This document shows, piece by piece, positions 44,776 to 56,266 of a DNA stretch of 64,000 bases; positions within the stretch are counted from its first letter, which is position 1, and each line of letters opens with the position of its first letter. The stretch lies in the NCBI RefSeq assembly GCF_964340395.1, contig NC_135554.1, positions 14,930,092 to 14,994,091 of the forward strand, read 5' to 3'. The stretch comes from Glandiceps talaboti. Its lineage: Eukaryota > Hemichordata > Enteropneusta > Spengelidae. Position numbers and translations under genes: made by a program. Below the pieces are notes generated by a model, which did no database searches, was not told the DNA's origin, and worked only from the letters and a program-made list of their open reading frames with translations.

Positions 44776-45171
44776 TAGTTAGTGTATGGATATGTGTTGT
44801 CTATTCCTACACATATATGTGGTTAGTGTATGGATATGTGTTGTCTATTCTTACACATATATGTAGTTAGTGTATGGATAGGTGTTGTCTATTCCTACAC
44901 ATATATGTAGTTAGTGTATGGATATGTGTTGTCTATTCCTACACATATATGTAGTTAGTGTATGGATATGTGTTGTCTATTCCTACACATATATGTAGTT
45001 AGTGTATGGATAGGTGTTGTCTATTCCTACACATATATGTAGTTAGTGTATGGATAGGTGTTGTCTATTCCTACACATATATGTAGTTAGTGTATGGATA
45101 GGTGTTGTCTATTCCTACACATATATGTAGTTAGTGTATGGATATGTGTTGTCTATTCCTACACATATATG
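44776..45171. repeat. 44-bp minisatellite
   Basis: Nine near-identical copies of a unit with TAGTTAGTGTATGGATATGT and CTATTCCTACACATATATG. Copies vary mainly at one base (GATATG or GATAGG). Confidence 0.96.
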
Positions 45172-45407
45172 TTTGAGCATTATGACTACTAATTCCTGTT
45201 ACAGTGTTAGACGGACAAAAAACAAAAACAAATGACAATTGTGCATGATTGAAATCCGATTCTTGCAATCTCAAACTTCACAGGTATGTCAAGTTGCTAT
45301 GGCTGTTTCTTCTGACGTTTTTAAAAGGAATAGGTTTTAGGTCATTCATCGACTTTATTATACAGTCGTCTTTGTTTGCCTATCTAATTTAAACATTCAC
45401 AGTATAT

Positions 45408-45686
<279 letters not shown>

Positions 45687-46115
45687 CTCCCTTGTGTATA
45701 TATAAATGGTACTGGAAATAATAATCGACATTAGCCGTTAAGAAAGTTTAACCTAGAAAAGACTAAATACACAGTAAATCTCCTTGAACATTTGGGCTTG
45801 GCGTACTGACTACTTCAAGACAACGATTCGGGTCATGTAATTTCATTACAAATCATTGAAGGGAGCTCTTTATATATGGTGACATGTCGGTGAGTTGATT
45901 AAAGGGTAGGGTCATCCTTTCACTGATCAATCATTTGATACAATTACATAGCTAAGGTGCAAGGTGTCTGTTACAAGTACAAATAGACACTTGTTGTACA
46001 TGTGTGAAAGAACATTTGAAAAAAGAAATTTACTGCCCTTCGGCTAAAACGGAAGGAAAATTGTCCACATCTGACGTCATATTATTGAACAGGGCGAAAG
46101 TAGTAAACGTTTGCC

Positions 46116-46384
46116 ATAGTGTATGTATGTATGTATGTATGTATGTATGTATGTATGTATGTATGTATGTATGTATGTATGTATGTATGTATGTATGTAT
46201 GTATGTATGTATGTATGTATGTATGTATGTATGTATGTGTGTGTGTATGTGTGTATGTGTGTGTGTGTATGTATGTATGTATGTATGTATGTATGTATGT
46301 ATGTATGTATGTATGTATGTATGTATCTATGTATGTATCTATGTATGTATGTATCTATGTATGTATGTCTGCTGCTGTTGTTGC

Positions 46385-46415
<31 letters not shown>

Positions 46416-46612
46416 CATAACGTCGGATTTTACATTTATTTATTCGGACTGTCTCACAAGTTCCATATGCATTTCTTTCTACATACATAGATACATCCAT
46501 ACATACATGCATACATACATACATACATACATACATACATACATACATACATACATACATACATACATACATACATACATACATACATACATACATACAT
46601 ACATACATACAA
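46116..46612. repeat. opposed GTAT and CATA microsatellites around a TGT run
   Basis: GTAT units fill 46120-46368, TTG/TGC trinucleotides 46369-46415, and CATA units 46483-46610. The two tetramer tracts are inverse complements of each other, separated by about 115 bp, so they form a large inverted repeat. Confidence 0.95.
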
Positions 46613-48017
46613 GCACATGAGAAACTATAAACTATGTTATAACGTTAGTTATAGTGTACCAATGCATTGATGGAAGGAGAGATGCATTGATTGACACATT
46701 GACATTCTCAGTTAAACCATAGGGGGAGATGGTTAAACAGACAAAATACGTCAATAAACACATCTATTACGTCGCATTGATAACAACTGTGACCGTCAAC
46801 TGTGCGGTGGGAAGCCCATATCAAATGATTTGACAGAAGCGTAAAGTGGAACGGAAGTGAATATCGTTGACACTACACGATCAACGCTGTACAGAGATCA
46901 CGATTCGACATTCCAATAACACACTTCTTATAACAAACGCTGCCAGCTACCATTACCATGATTACGGCATTTACATTAGGTTTGTTTACGATAAAACGAT
47001 AAAGCATGTCTGTGGATGGCATGAACACAACGGTGCAATGGTTAACCTCTTAAAAGTTGATCAACATCGACATTTCGTGTTTGACAACAAAGTCAGCGAC
47101 GTTGTGGTTAGAGATGAAAGTGGTTGTCATCTCTTAAACTCAAATAACAATTTACCCGGTGACATTTTATTATTTTCATCCCTACAAAATATAACCAGAA
47201 GTAAACCGAATGCCTCCCATTTGGCAAATATCATAGATTTTTGTTCCAACACATATTGTTGGAATGCAAAATTCTGAGCTATAGCTGTCATATATAATGT
47301 ACCACTTAGTTCGAAGATTAATTACAAATGTATCAAATTTGAAGCTTGCATACGTAAGATATTGCCTAATTATCGAAAAATCATTAATTATCCAGATGAA
47401 CCATTACGATTTTAAGTTACATCAACAGCTTTAAAGGACACATGCACTTCTTTACTATCAATGTATGTACTGAATTATCTGAAATTTAAAGCTGCATCTA
47501 CAAACTTTATGTAAATTATAGTACATGTACATTTTGTTATGTTTGATATACGATGTACCAACTATGACATTTGAAGCTTGCATTCTAAGATATGGCCTAA
47601 TTATCAAAAGTAATTAATTATGCAAATGACTTATTACTATCTAAATTTCTACAATTTTACACCAAAAAGTTGTTTTACTCAACTACTGTTAATGCACTAG
47701 CTTGAACCTACGTACAAAATCAAAATTACAATTTCCCAAATTGAACGTTTTCAAGAAATCATTTCTATCATGTGCAGTATAAACCTGACTGGTATTTATA
47801 ATTAACATATCAATATCCTATAATTGTACTGTGCTGGATTTTAATGCCATTTACATTCATTTTTCGTTTCCTTTATTGTATGTATATCAGTGTTTTAGTC
47901 TTCAGTTGTCTATATTTTGCATGTAAGTTGTATTTTTGTCTCTTTGGGGGTGAAGCTGTAAGAGAAATTTCCGATGAGGACAATAAAGTTATATTGAATT
48001 GAATTATTGAATAAGCC

Positions 48018-48052
<35 letters not shown>

Positions 48053-49142
48053 TATCCTCCCTGGATATGTTAATGATACCTTGCATATATCGTTATTAAA
48101 TAGACTGTGTTTACGCATAGACCCTCCACCGTCTATGGTTACGGCATTGAATGACTGACTCAGCACTGAAGAAGACGAGTTTTATCGAAGTCGGTCAGTG
48201 ATTCAACCAAAACAGGCTAAACAGCCCTAAAACAAGCTTAGGTTCCATTACAATTTGTGTTCATATCTTCGACAACAAGTCGTGCTTTATTGGAGCATTA
48301 CATAACCTCCTTGTTAAAAGCGACGGTGAATGATTCTAAAAATAGAAACAACGCCAAATTTGAGATCAGAGCAGGAAATGCTACCTCAGTCGCTCTATTT
48401 TAAGACGTCTTTCCGGTTACTTTCACCCACGCATTTGATGCTTACAATTATATCACAATAGCGTATCGCATGCGACTCAAATTCCGGCGGAAAATACTAC
48501 ATCTGATCTAAAAGCTTGGTTATTTAGCCCAACACGAGCGATAAAGTACTTATATTTTAGATATGATACGGAATTCAGTGCATGGATCATATGTTTCACT
48601 CGCACGTCCCGGGTACAATTGTATTAGTACACGACCCATTCAGTTGTCGTCTGGTCGCAGACAAAGAAAAGAATTTCGTTTCTCCGTTTGTTATCTGTAT
48701 GTGCAACACCGGGAAAAAAAGAACACAATACTTTCACCTCAGACAATCTAGTCATGATTATTGCTGCACGGATGTTACACTGCAGGTCAAAGGTGAAAGG
48801 AAACGAAGAGGAAAGAGTGTTATGATAGATAAGAACTACAAAGTTTCATATCCAACCTAATTTATGATAATTCATAAATTGTTTACACTGTCTGTTCTGC
48901 TTCTCACAGATGCTTGTGAAGTGCTGTGATTACGTAGATCGACGTATTGTGTCTCTCATTTTCACTTCGAAAAAAAGAAAAAAGTCGCGCGTGATCTAAT
49001 ATTCTATGCAAGAAATGTCATGTTACAAAACAATGGTGTTAGTATTATATATCTATTATTTATTAAACTTTATTTCGGGAAAGAAAAGAAGGCAACAACA
49101 TTCAAAACATCTTATAGTTAAAACAGTCAGAAAAATAGATAA

Positions 49143-49242
49143 ACACACACACACAACAAACACACACACACACACACGCACGCACGCACGCACGCACACA
49201 CGCACGCACGCACGCACACACGCACGCACGCACGCACACACA
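49143..49242. repeat. CA / CGCA microsatellite
   Basis: Alternating ACAC and CGCA blocks; purine-pyrimidine alternation makes it prone to Z-DNA. Confidence 0.95.
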
Positions 49243-52200
49243 GTGCATATGCAAACACCTGTGACATGTGTGACGTTTTGTGAATATTCGTAAATACCTA
49301 ATAACACCATTATTTGTGTCATGACCAACCTTGAATAGAATGTTAGGTCTCAAGTGACTGTGAAAAGAAACACCTTTTATGATACGATCCGAGGATATCA
49401 TAATTATGGTGTACAGTGTGAGCATCAAAATGGCTTTGTTACCAGTGGGTTTGTTTAGAATCAATTCCTGGGGTACACATCGTTTCTTCATATATGAAAC
49501 CAGGTTTACCCAAATGTTTAACAGTTCCGAATTCGCTCGAATTGATTATGAACTGACGAGGGACTTGCCACTGGTATTGATTGGGTGTACTGCATGCCCT
49601 GCTGTTTTCTCATATTCCTTCAGATTTAGATGTAATCTTATCAGATACATGGAAAAAAGCCAACTAGGTGGTAAAATGCACATGGTGAAACCGGTTTATT
49701 TATATTCACATTGTAAATGTGTCCTACTGCTTAAAGTATTATATGTTATATACTACAATCCATATAAGATTGCTGTAAATGACTACAAGATGAAATATTA
49801 GTGTCAACAAACCACGTGATGATTGATGAGTGTTTGTAGTCGTTCGAACATTTTCCCCGTGTTTTTGTTTTAATCTAAATTCTACTGTATCCAAATGGAA
49901 TACTTTTATCTAAACGCTTTCCAAACTGAATGTAATATTTTCCTTCAAGATTACTAGTACCTCAGACCAATATAGAAAATTTTCTACAACAATTTGAGCT
50001 AATTCATAATTATATATACACATCTGGGCTCTTGAACTCTTGTTGCCCCTTCTTTTCAACACAAATCTGGATAATTTTGTTGCTATAGCGATTACCGTGG
50101 TTGCAGCTGGACATGGCTTTTGAAATACGATGGTAGGGAAGTAATTGTAAGAAAATTACATTACATGTTATTCTTAGAAATACCTGGGGTACAATTATAG
50201 TGGTTTTTGTTTCATTTTGTCTGCTTGTTATTGTGTTCGGCAATACTAGGAAACTGTCGTACTTCCGCAAAACAAGACTTGAAATAAAATGACATTTTCA
50301 GAATTTTGAGTTGACTCAAACCCGTTAAAATTTAATATAAAGGAAAAAATTAACGAATTATCATATTTTAAGTTTATTTCTGCATTGAGTGGACACGGAC
50401 GTGACTTTGTCTTTCCGTTTTGGAGATTGTATTTTCTCCGTTTTGTAGAATGTATTTTTCTCAGCTCGGTCGTTTCGTTGTTCCAGTCTACTCCCAGTTA
50501 TAATGACCTTCTCTTTAGCAGTTTTAAAGAAGAAAATAGTACACGTATAAATACTTCACATCATTAAAATCATGTCAGGGAATTATAAAACTCTGTCTTT
50601 TGCGTAATTTTGTCTTTTAATTTGTCAATTGGCACAATTAGTCTGGACAACTTAGGTGGTGTATCACGTGACATGACTCGATTACATATACAGTGAAACT
50701 TTCCTTGTTCTGCAGGTAATCAATGCCAAGCTTAAGTCGTGTGTATTTTGTCGTATTTGCCAGTTGTCGACTCGGTCTAACCCTCTACAGTATCTCAGAC
50801 AACTAACAGTCCTAGGATGGAAGTGATCATCGCCATTTGTACAGTATTAATATGGTTTCACATGTTTTACCATCTGTACAATGTTTTAATTCATTTTCAG
50901 CCCACTTTGCCCAATTTTCTCCTAAGTAACTGTCACCCAACCTACAAATTAGCCTCAATATCTTCATTATGTTATAAAAGAAACTAAAAATCCCTTGGTA
51001 AATTGTGTGATGATGTTTTTAATGTTTATATATAAGATTCAGAGATCAACTGCGTTACTGTGTAGATTACATGGATTCATCACATTCTCAAAATCATGGT
51101 ATGATTTCTAATTTGTGATAGTATAGACTATTTAGCACGAGCCAAATTCTTTCATAATGCCGAGTCACGCTATCGTGTTTTATAACAAATCTTAATGGGA
51201 AATATGAACAAATGGAAAGAAAGTCGTGGTACGTTTGTTCCTAAAGACAATCCTTTCAAAACAACATGATCATAACCATGCACATGATCCTGACATAAGG
51301 CAAGCCCTCCAGCAGCTCGACCTTGAAATGTGTTTTCTTCTTCTGAATTCACGAAACTCCGTAAATATATAATGGCGGGCAATACATCAACGGATTTGTG
51401 ATCGCTTTATGACAACTTATATACTTAATTGCCGCATGTATTTACAGACAAACAGAAATTTCTGTAGATTTTAAATCTCACGCAGATGCTCATTTGCTTA
51501 CTTTAATTCTCTTTAAAGAATCGACTCGTTTTGGTTTCGACGGATGGAAAATACAGAAATTTTACTCAACTCAGTTCGGTATAAATTCGATCGTTAATGA
51601 ACAGTTTTTGTTTGATTGTGCAGCTGTATGTTTAACTTTCAACAATAATCTGTTTGAACAACTATTTAGCTTCATATGCTCAATTTCTTCGAAAATATTT
51701 TTGAAGTTCCGGTTTGATTCCACAAACTTCTTTCTTACCGGGGTCGTATGACCATGGATGTATTAGGGGAGATACATCATACATCAATACAGATTCAAAG
51801 TAGTGTATTGTTATTATAACATGCTTCCCCCAATAGTTTTTTCAACCTATCAGTTTCGACTCTTGCAAGGTAAAGAAGTTTTTCACTATTATGAATAATT
51901 AATGTGAATCACGTGACTTTGTCGCCGTGAGGCGATCACGAGATCTGATTTTGTCGGAGTGAAATGTTCCGTGACACAGACCACAGACACAGCACTCACA
52001 GAGTTCGATCCAAAGAATATACATATCGTCGATCGGTGTAAGTCTGAGGTGTGAAGGCAGATCCCTCATCAAAAACTGTAAACTGTACACCGTGTTGATA
52101 CTTCTGTTTGTATTTTTAAAAGAAAGTGTTTGTTCACATTCAAGAGCACGAAAATAGTTAACTGTGATCAACTCAAGTGGAAGATAGCCGTCAGACAAGT

Positions 52201-52426
52201 GCGAAAGTTTACAAGCCATTGGTAAATTACTGTTTGGAGTTAAACGGCATTAGGAGGTAATCATCGGGTCATCACACTAGGCTACGTAAATACTGTTGTT
52301 GCCTACTTTTTGCAGGCATCAAACATTTTCCCAATCGTGCATTTTACCCACCACTGTCAAAGTTACGTAAATATTATAGGAAAACACGTCATTCTTGCAG
52401 AGAAAGTTTAATTTGAACAAAGCAGC

Positions 52427-53413
52427 ATGGCTTCACCAGTCCCTTCAGTAAATGATATCGACCCATCAGCTGAAAATGACATCGACATTGAACTTTCGCC
52501 ATACTTGGACATGCCGCACTTTGTGAAAACTGTGGACGAAGACGGAAACTCTATCGAACTAGAAGCTGAAAACGAAGACATTAAAAAATCAACAATCCCA
52601 AACGGTGAAATTCTACGACAGAAACTTTTGGAACAAAAAGACGAAACAGTGCAGGAAGTGACTTTAATGAGTCCGCGTCGCGAGGAAGTTGTGAGTAAAA
52701 TTGATTGGCGAAATGTTATTGCTATGGAAACGTGGTTGGATTTACGTCACCAAAACAATGAAAACACGCTGAAAGGGGACAATATAAAGAGAGTGGTGAG
52801 TCTGCCTTGGCAAGTACGCCCAGAGCTGTACCCTGGAACGTTCCACACGACTAGCGCTAACATGCCACCCTTGACATCAGCAGCGTTACTCGCAGCAAAA
52901 AGAAGAATTCACAGTGAGCGAACACCGTGGAAGACTCCACGTCGTATGTATACCAACACCAGGGAGCGATGGCGACAACAAAACGTAAATATCGCATTCA
53001 ACGAGTTGAGAACATTGCTACCAACCCATCCACCCGATAAGAGACTAAGCAAGAACGAAATTCTGCGACTGACGATGAAATACATCACCTTCTTGACTAA
53101 GCTACGGGACGACCAAGAGAAAGAAGCTGGCATTGGAAATATGAGCGATTCGTTTACCGGTTCACCAGCATCCCACAGTTTTAACGTAACTCGTATAGAG
53201 TGCAGTGACGATGATAGAAGCGTACACGTTTCCCCGATCTCGTCACCATCATTTTCAAGTTGCAGTCAAGATAACAGTATAATATGTGATATCAATGAAG
53301 ACGAGGTACATGATGATTTTTTCAATGGTCATATTGATATGAAGTGTTTCACGAACGCAAATCATACCACTAGTAGTACAAGAACCATTACCAAGGAATC
53401 ACAGCATCTTTAA
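52427..53413 (+). CDS. TAL1: TAL/SCL-type bHLH transcription factor
   Basis: A single open exon codes for 328 residues. The bHLH spans about 172-228: [17 protein letters not shown] (basic region), [20 protein letters not shown] (helix 1 and loop) and [17 protein letters not shown] (helix 2). This matches vertebrate TAL1/TAL2/LYL1 very closely ([33 protein letters not shown]). Such factors dimerise with E proteins, bind E-boxes and direct blood, endothelial and neural fates. The N-terminal acidic part and the C-terminal Ser-rich part are not recognisable. The ATG is supported by an in-frame stop 18 bp upstream; TTCTTGCAG at about 52400 looks like an acceptor, so a non-coding first exon probably lies upstream. 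It could be the single pre-duplication orthologue of TAL1, TAL2 and LYL1. Confidence 0.92.
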   Translation: MASPVPSVNDIDPSAENDIDIELSPYLDMPHFVKTVDEDGNSIELEAENEDIKKSTIPNGEILRQKLLEQKDETVQEVTLMSPRREEVVSKIDWRNVIAMETWLDLRHQNNENTLKGDNIKRVVSLPWQVRPELYPGTFHTTSANMPPLTSAALLAAKRRIHSERTPWKTPRRMYTNTRERWRQQNVNIAFNELRTLLPTHPPDKRLSKNEILRLTMKYITFLTKLRDDQEKEAGIGNMSDSFTGSPASHSFNVTRIECSDDDRSVHVSPISSPSFSSCSQDNSIICDINEDEVHDDFFNGHIDMKCFTNANHTTSSTRTITKESQHL

Positions 53414-54408
53414 GACCACCGGGGACAAATGAATGTCTGCTTACGTAAACTGTGGTTTTCCTAGTACATGTAAACCAGGAAAAGTGACAGACTTTGATAC
53501 AACCGACACGCGACACGCGACCGTCGAACTCCCGGATACATTGTAAGCAACCAAATCCAAAGGGACGAGGCAGCACTCCACATACGACGCCGTTTTGACC
53601 CATTGGACTTTCATAGGTGTATATACCCGACAGTTCAAACATTAATGAGCAATTTTAACACAAAGTGTTCACTTTCTGGAGCACAACGGTATGGAATTCA
53701 ATAATTTTAAAGCACGTTTTTACAATAACTTTCTACACCATAGTGGTTTGTATATAATGTTACATGTATAGAAATTCTCTAAGATATCGCGAGGTTTTGC
53801 TAAGTTTTACCCTGATTGATTACTGTACTATGTGAGATAAAAGACATGATGTAATCCTTCTCAATCACTAGTGGGCTATAAATCTAGATTAAAATGAAGT
53901 AAACTGGAGACTTTAGTTGTTAGTATGTCTTTGTTCACGACAGAAGTCTAGTCTATTATGTTTCCCTCTTCCTTGCAATTGCACAATTTATACTCTTTTG
54001 TTCATGGTGCCAGTTCATAGCACAAACATAGAAAATTATTGTTTACCTGTTGTGCTCGTCATAAACAATAAAACTATAAATTTTAATGTCTCAGCCTGCT
54101 GTAATATTTCAATTTTGCGGAAGCCAATCTTGGAAATTTCTTTTCATAACAATTTCTTATCAGACTGATTGGCAAACAGACTATGGCACGTGTGGAAAAT
54201 TAATACACGGATATACTTAGTATCAATTATCAGTGGAGACGGACGTTTACCAGACTTTTATCCTTCAACACTTGGTGGCGCCCTCACCTACTACCAATTC
54301 AACTTGGTTCGTCTACCGGATCTCGTGTACTCTCTTATAAGGAAGCGATATTCAAAATGTATTTGTCAATTTGCAAAGTTGTATATTTTAAGATTTTAAC
54401 AAAACACC

Positions 54409-54414
54409 AATAAA
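54409..54414 (+). terminator. candidate polyadenylation signal for the TAL-like gene
   Basis: Canonical AATAAA about 1.0 kb after the stop; 54067-54072 is an earlier alternative. Confidence 0.4.
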
Positions 54415-55146
54415 GCAATAACGTTATAACATTGTATATTATTATTGTGTTATGGTTGTATCCATCCACCCACCGCCACCCACCCACCAATTCATTCATT
54501 CATCCACGACAAAGTAATTTGTTAAAAAAACTTGACAATATGCTAAGGAAGAAGAGGTAATAAAGGAAATCTAGCTGTATTTCTACGTCAGATTGAGTTT
54601 GAATAATGACTTATTATGTGAAGTCCAGTCACAAATGGTAGACTGGCACACAGATGATCGTGAAGTAAAGTATAACCAGCTTGTTACACCATAGACAGTG
54701 TCCATGGTTACACAAAGGTCGCTGAATATTAATGTATATCGGATTTTAAAGTGTTGTTTAAACGTTGTTTGAAAATATACAAGCATACAAGGGACAGAAT
54801 ACATGATAGGGGTATTTTCATTTTACATGATAGAGGTATTTTCATTTTACATATATGTAAGCTAAGGGAGTGTATATTTTTTTAACTTCGGAGGGGTATT
54901 TTTCATCAAAGTAATGAATTTTTTCGGTGATCCCCTTGTTAAAAAATGTATAAATTATTTCATAGATGGTCAACAAGATTGTGGACAGTTTCATTGTGTA
55001 AAACACTCCTGTTCACTGTAAAGTGTCCCAACCAACTGCATGGAATTGAGAGAAAAGAGACAGTGTGGATAACAGCAGAAGAGTAATAACTGCAACAGTC
55101 TTTAGTGGCGAGTCATTTTTTTTTAAATAAATGCATGACATCATAG

Positions 55147-55377
55147 GAGGCAATCGAACAAATAGACAAAGAGATAACACAAATCATTGCTGCTGTTCAC
55201 ATACAAACAACTCCAACAGATAGTACCAGTAGTGACACAGACAATAATGTGATTGGAATAATTGACAATGAGTGATAGTGACAGTGACAGTGACAGCGAC
55301 AGTGACAGTTCATCTAGTAAATATGAATTACACGATGGCAGTGGTGGTGAATTCTTAGCTACTTGTATTGAGATAAA
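55147..55377 (+). pseudogene. exon-like fragment with a frame break, host gene unknown
   Basis: An acceptor-like CATCATAG precedes and a donor GTAAGG follows. The frame from 55147 reads EAIEQIDKEITQIIAAVHIQ-type sequence and stops at GAG TGA; moving one base gives a (DS)n run followed by SSSSKYELHDGSGGEFLATC. The two halves together look like one coiled-coil plus acidic Ser exon broken by a one-base change. No neighbouring exon was found. It may be a relic exon copy or chance. Confidence 0.35.
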
Positions 55378-55986
55378 GTAAGGTAGAGAAATCAGAGAGT
55401 CGTGACTCATTTCATTTCAGTAAAATGTTCTAGTCATGGTGGGGGCGTATTCTCTTAATATCCCCCTAATGAAATATGAATATTATTTTTCGTTCTGAAA
55501 ATTTCATTGTTAACCCCCCCCCCCCCCCCCAACCGGAGATCCTCTGGACACCCCTGGAGGTTAAAAGTGTACACTCCCCTAGATAATGCTTTCAAGTGTT
55601 CAAGTAGCTTTTCTGGGTTCGGGTCAAAATCTAATTTTTTTCTTCAAAAAATGGAAAAAAGAATTACAGGAGTGGTTTTTGTTTGAGACAACACAGCCTT
55701 TGTAAAAAAATGTAATGGATCAGCTTATCGCTTACACGTATATGCCGCTACGTAGACTTTTTTGAGTGGTGGTTGTGTGCACATGAGAAATGAAATGTTC
55801 AGCGACGAGAAGTATCGCGGGTGGTGGCAGTAGGGCCGGCAACTGATACCGCTTACCGCACTAGACTCGGCCTCCTAGTCTGTCACGCCTGAAGTCTGTA
55901 CATATACTGTGTCTGTACCTGTGTTCAAATCAAGGCGCCTTTTTTATGTTGTGCGCCCTCATCGACGATTCTCTCACATTGAATAA

Positions 55987-55996
55987 AAAATGGCGG
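55987..55996 (+). promoter_or_regulatory. YY1-like motif upstream of HMGXB4
   Basis: AAAATGGCGG lies 271 bp before the assigned start codon and matches the YY1 core. The initiating transcript probably starts close to it. Confidence 0.45.
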
Positions 55997-56266
55997 AAAT
56001 GTTGTGATTGTTCTGTGTTTCATATCTGGACCAAAAACTGCAACTCTGCCATCGGCATATGTATAATTGTGGTTCAAATAGTTTTAGAGGACCTTAAATG
56101 CCGGAAAATCACCGCGTGCTATATATATTCGCCAACACAAGTATCTTTGCATTCTTTTTACACCACAGGAGACGGAGCTGAAACGTTGACATATTTTGCA
56201 CTGTTTGTTGTGAATCGAATCAATACACCAGCCAGACTTCGCTGTCTGTTACCGTATGCTTGCACC

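Larger units (their letters stand above)
53414..56266. other. TAL-like 3' UTR and intergenic DNA to HMGXB4
   Basis: AATAAA at 54067-54072 and 54409-54414 are candidate polyadenylation signals. A CCACC-rich patch lies at 54464-54490 and a C run at about 55516-55530. A decayed exon-like stretch lies at 55147-55377. Upstream of HMGXB4 the DNA from about 55740 is richer in CG. Confidence 0.5.

Noticed and set aside
46867-47277. 136-codon open frame with His/Asp-rich sequence
   Set aside because: No in-frame ATG near its start, no splice context and no recognisable motif; a few frames of this length are expected by chance on two strands of 64 kb.
48582-48860. 92-codon frame with a Cys-rich middle
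   Set aside because: Starts with ATG and looks slightly coding-like, but it has no known domain or clear gene context; kept out for lack of support.
49379-49801. 140-codon frame
   Set aside because: Composition is that of random AT-rich sequence, no domain or splice support.
51899-52219. 106-codon minus-strand frame just upstream of the TAL-like gene
   Set aside because: No motif; more likely promoter or 5' non-coding sequence of the TAL-like gene.
55800-55940. tRNA-like or SINE-like stretch with GTTCAAATC and a GGCCTCCTAGTCTG hairpin
   Set aside because: No acceptor-stem pairing and no matching box A at the right distance; not enough for a tRNA or SINE call.
55946-56266. In-frame extension of HMGXB4 upstream of the chosen ATG
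   Set aside because: It contains hydrophobic and Cys-rich sequence unlike the family, overlaps the likely promoter and the YY1-like motif; the ATG at 56267 has the better context.
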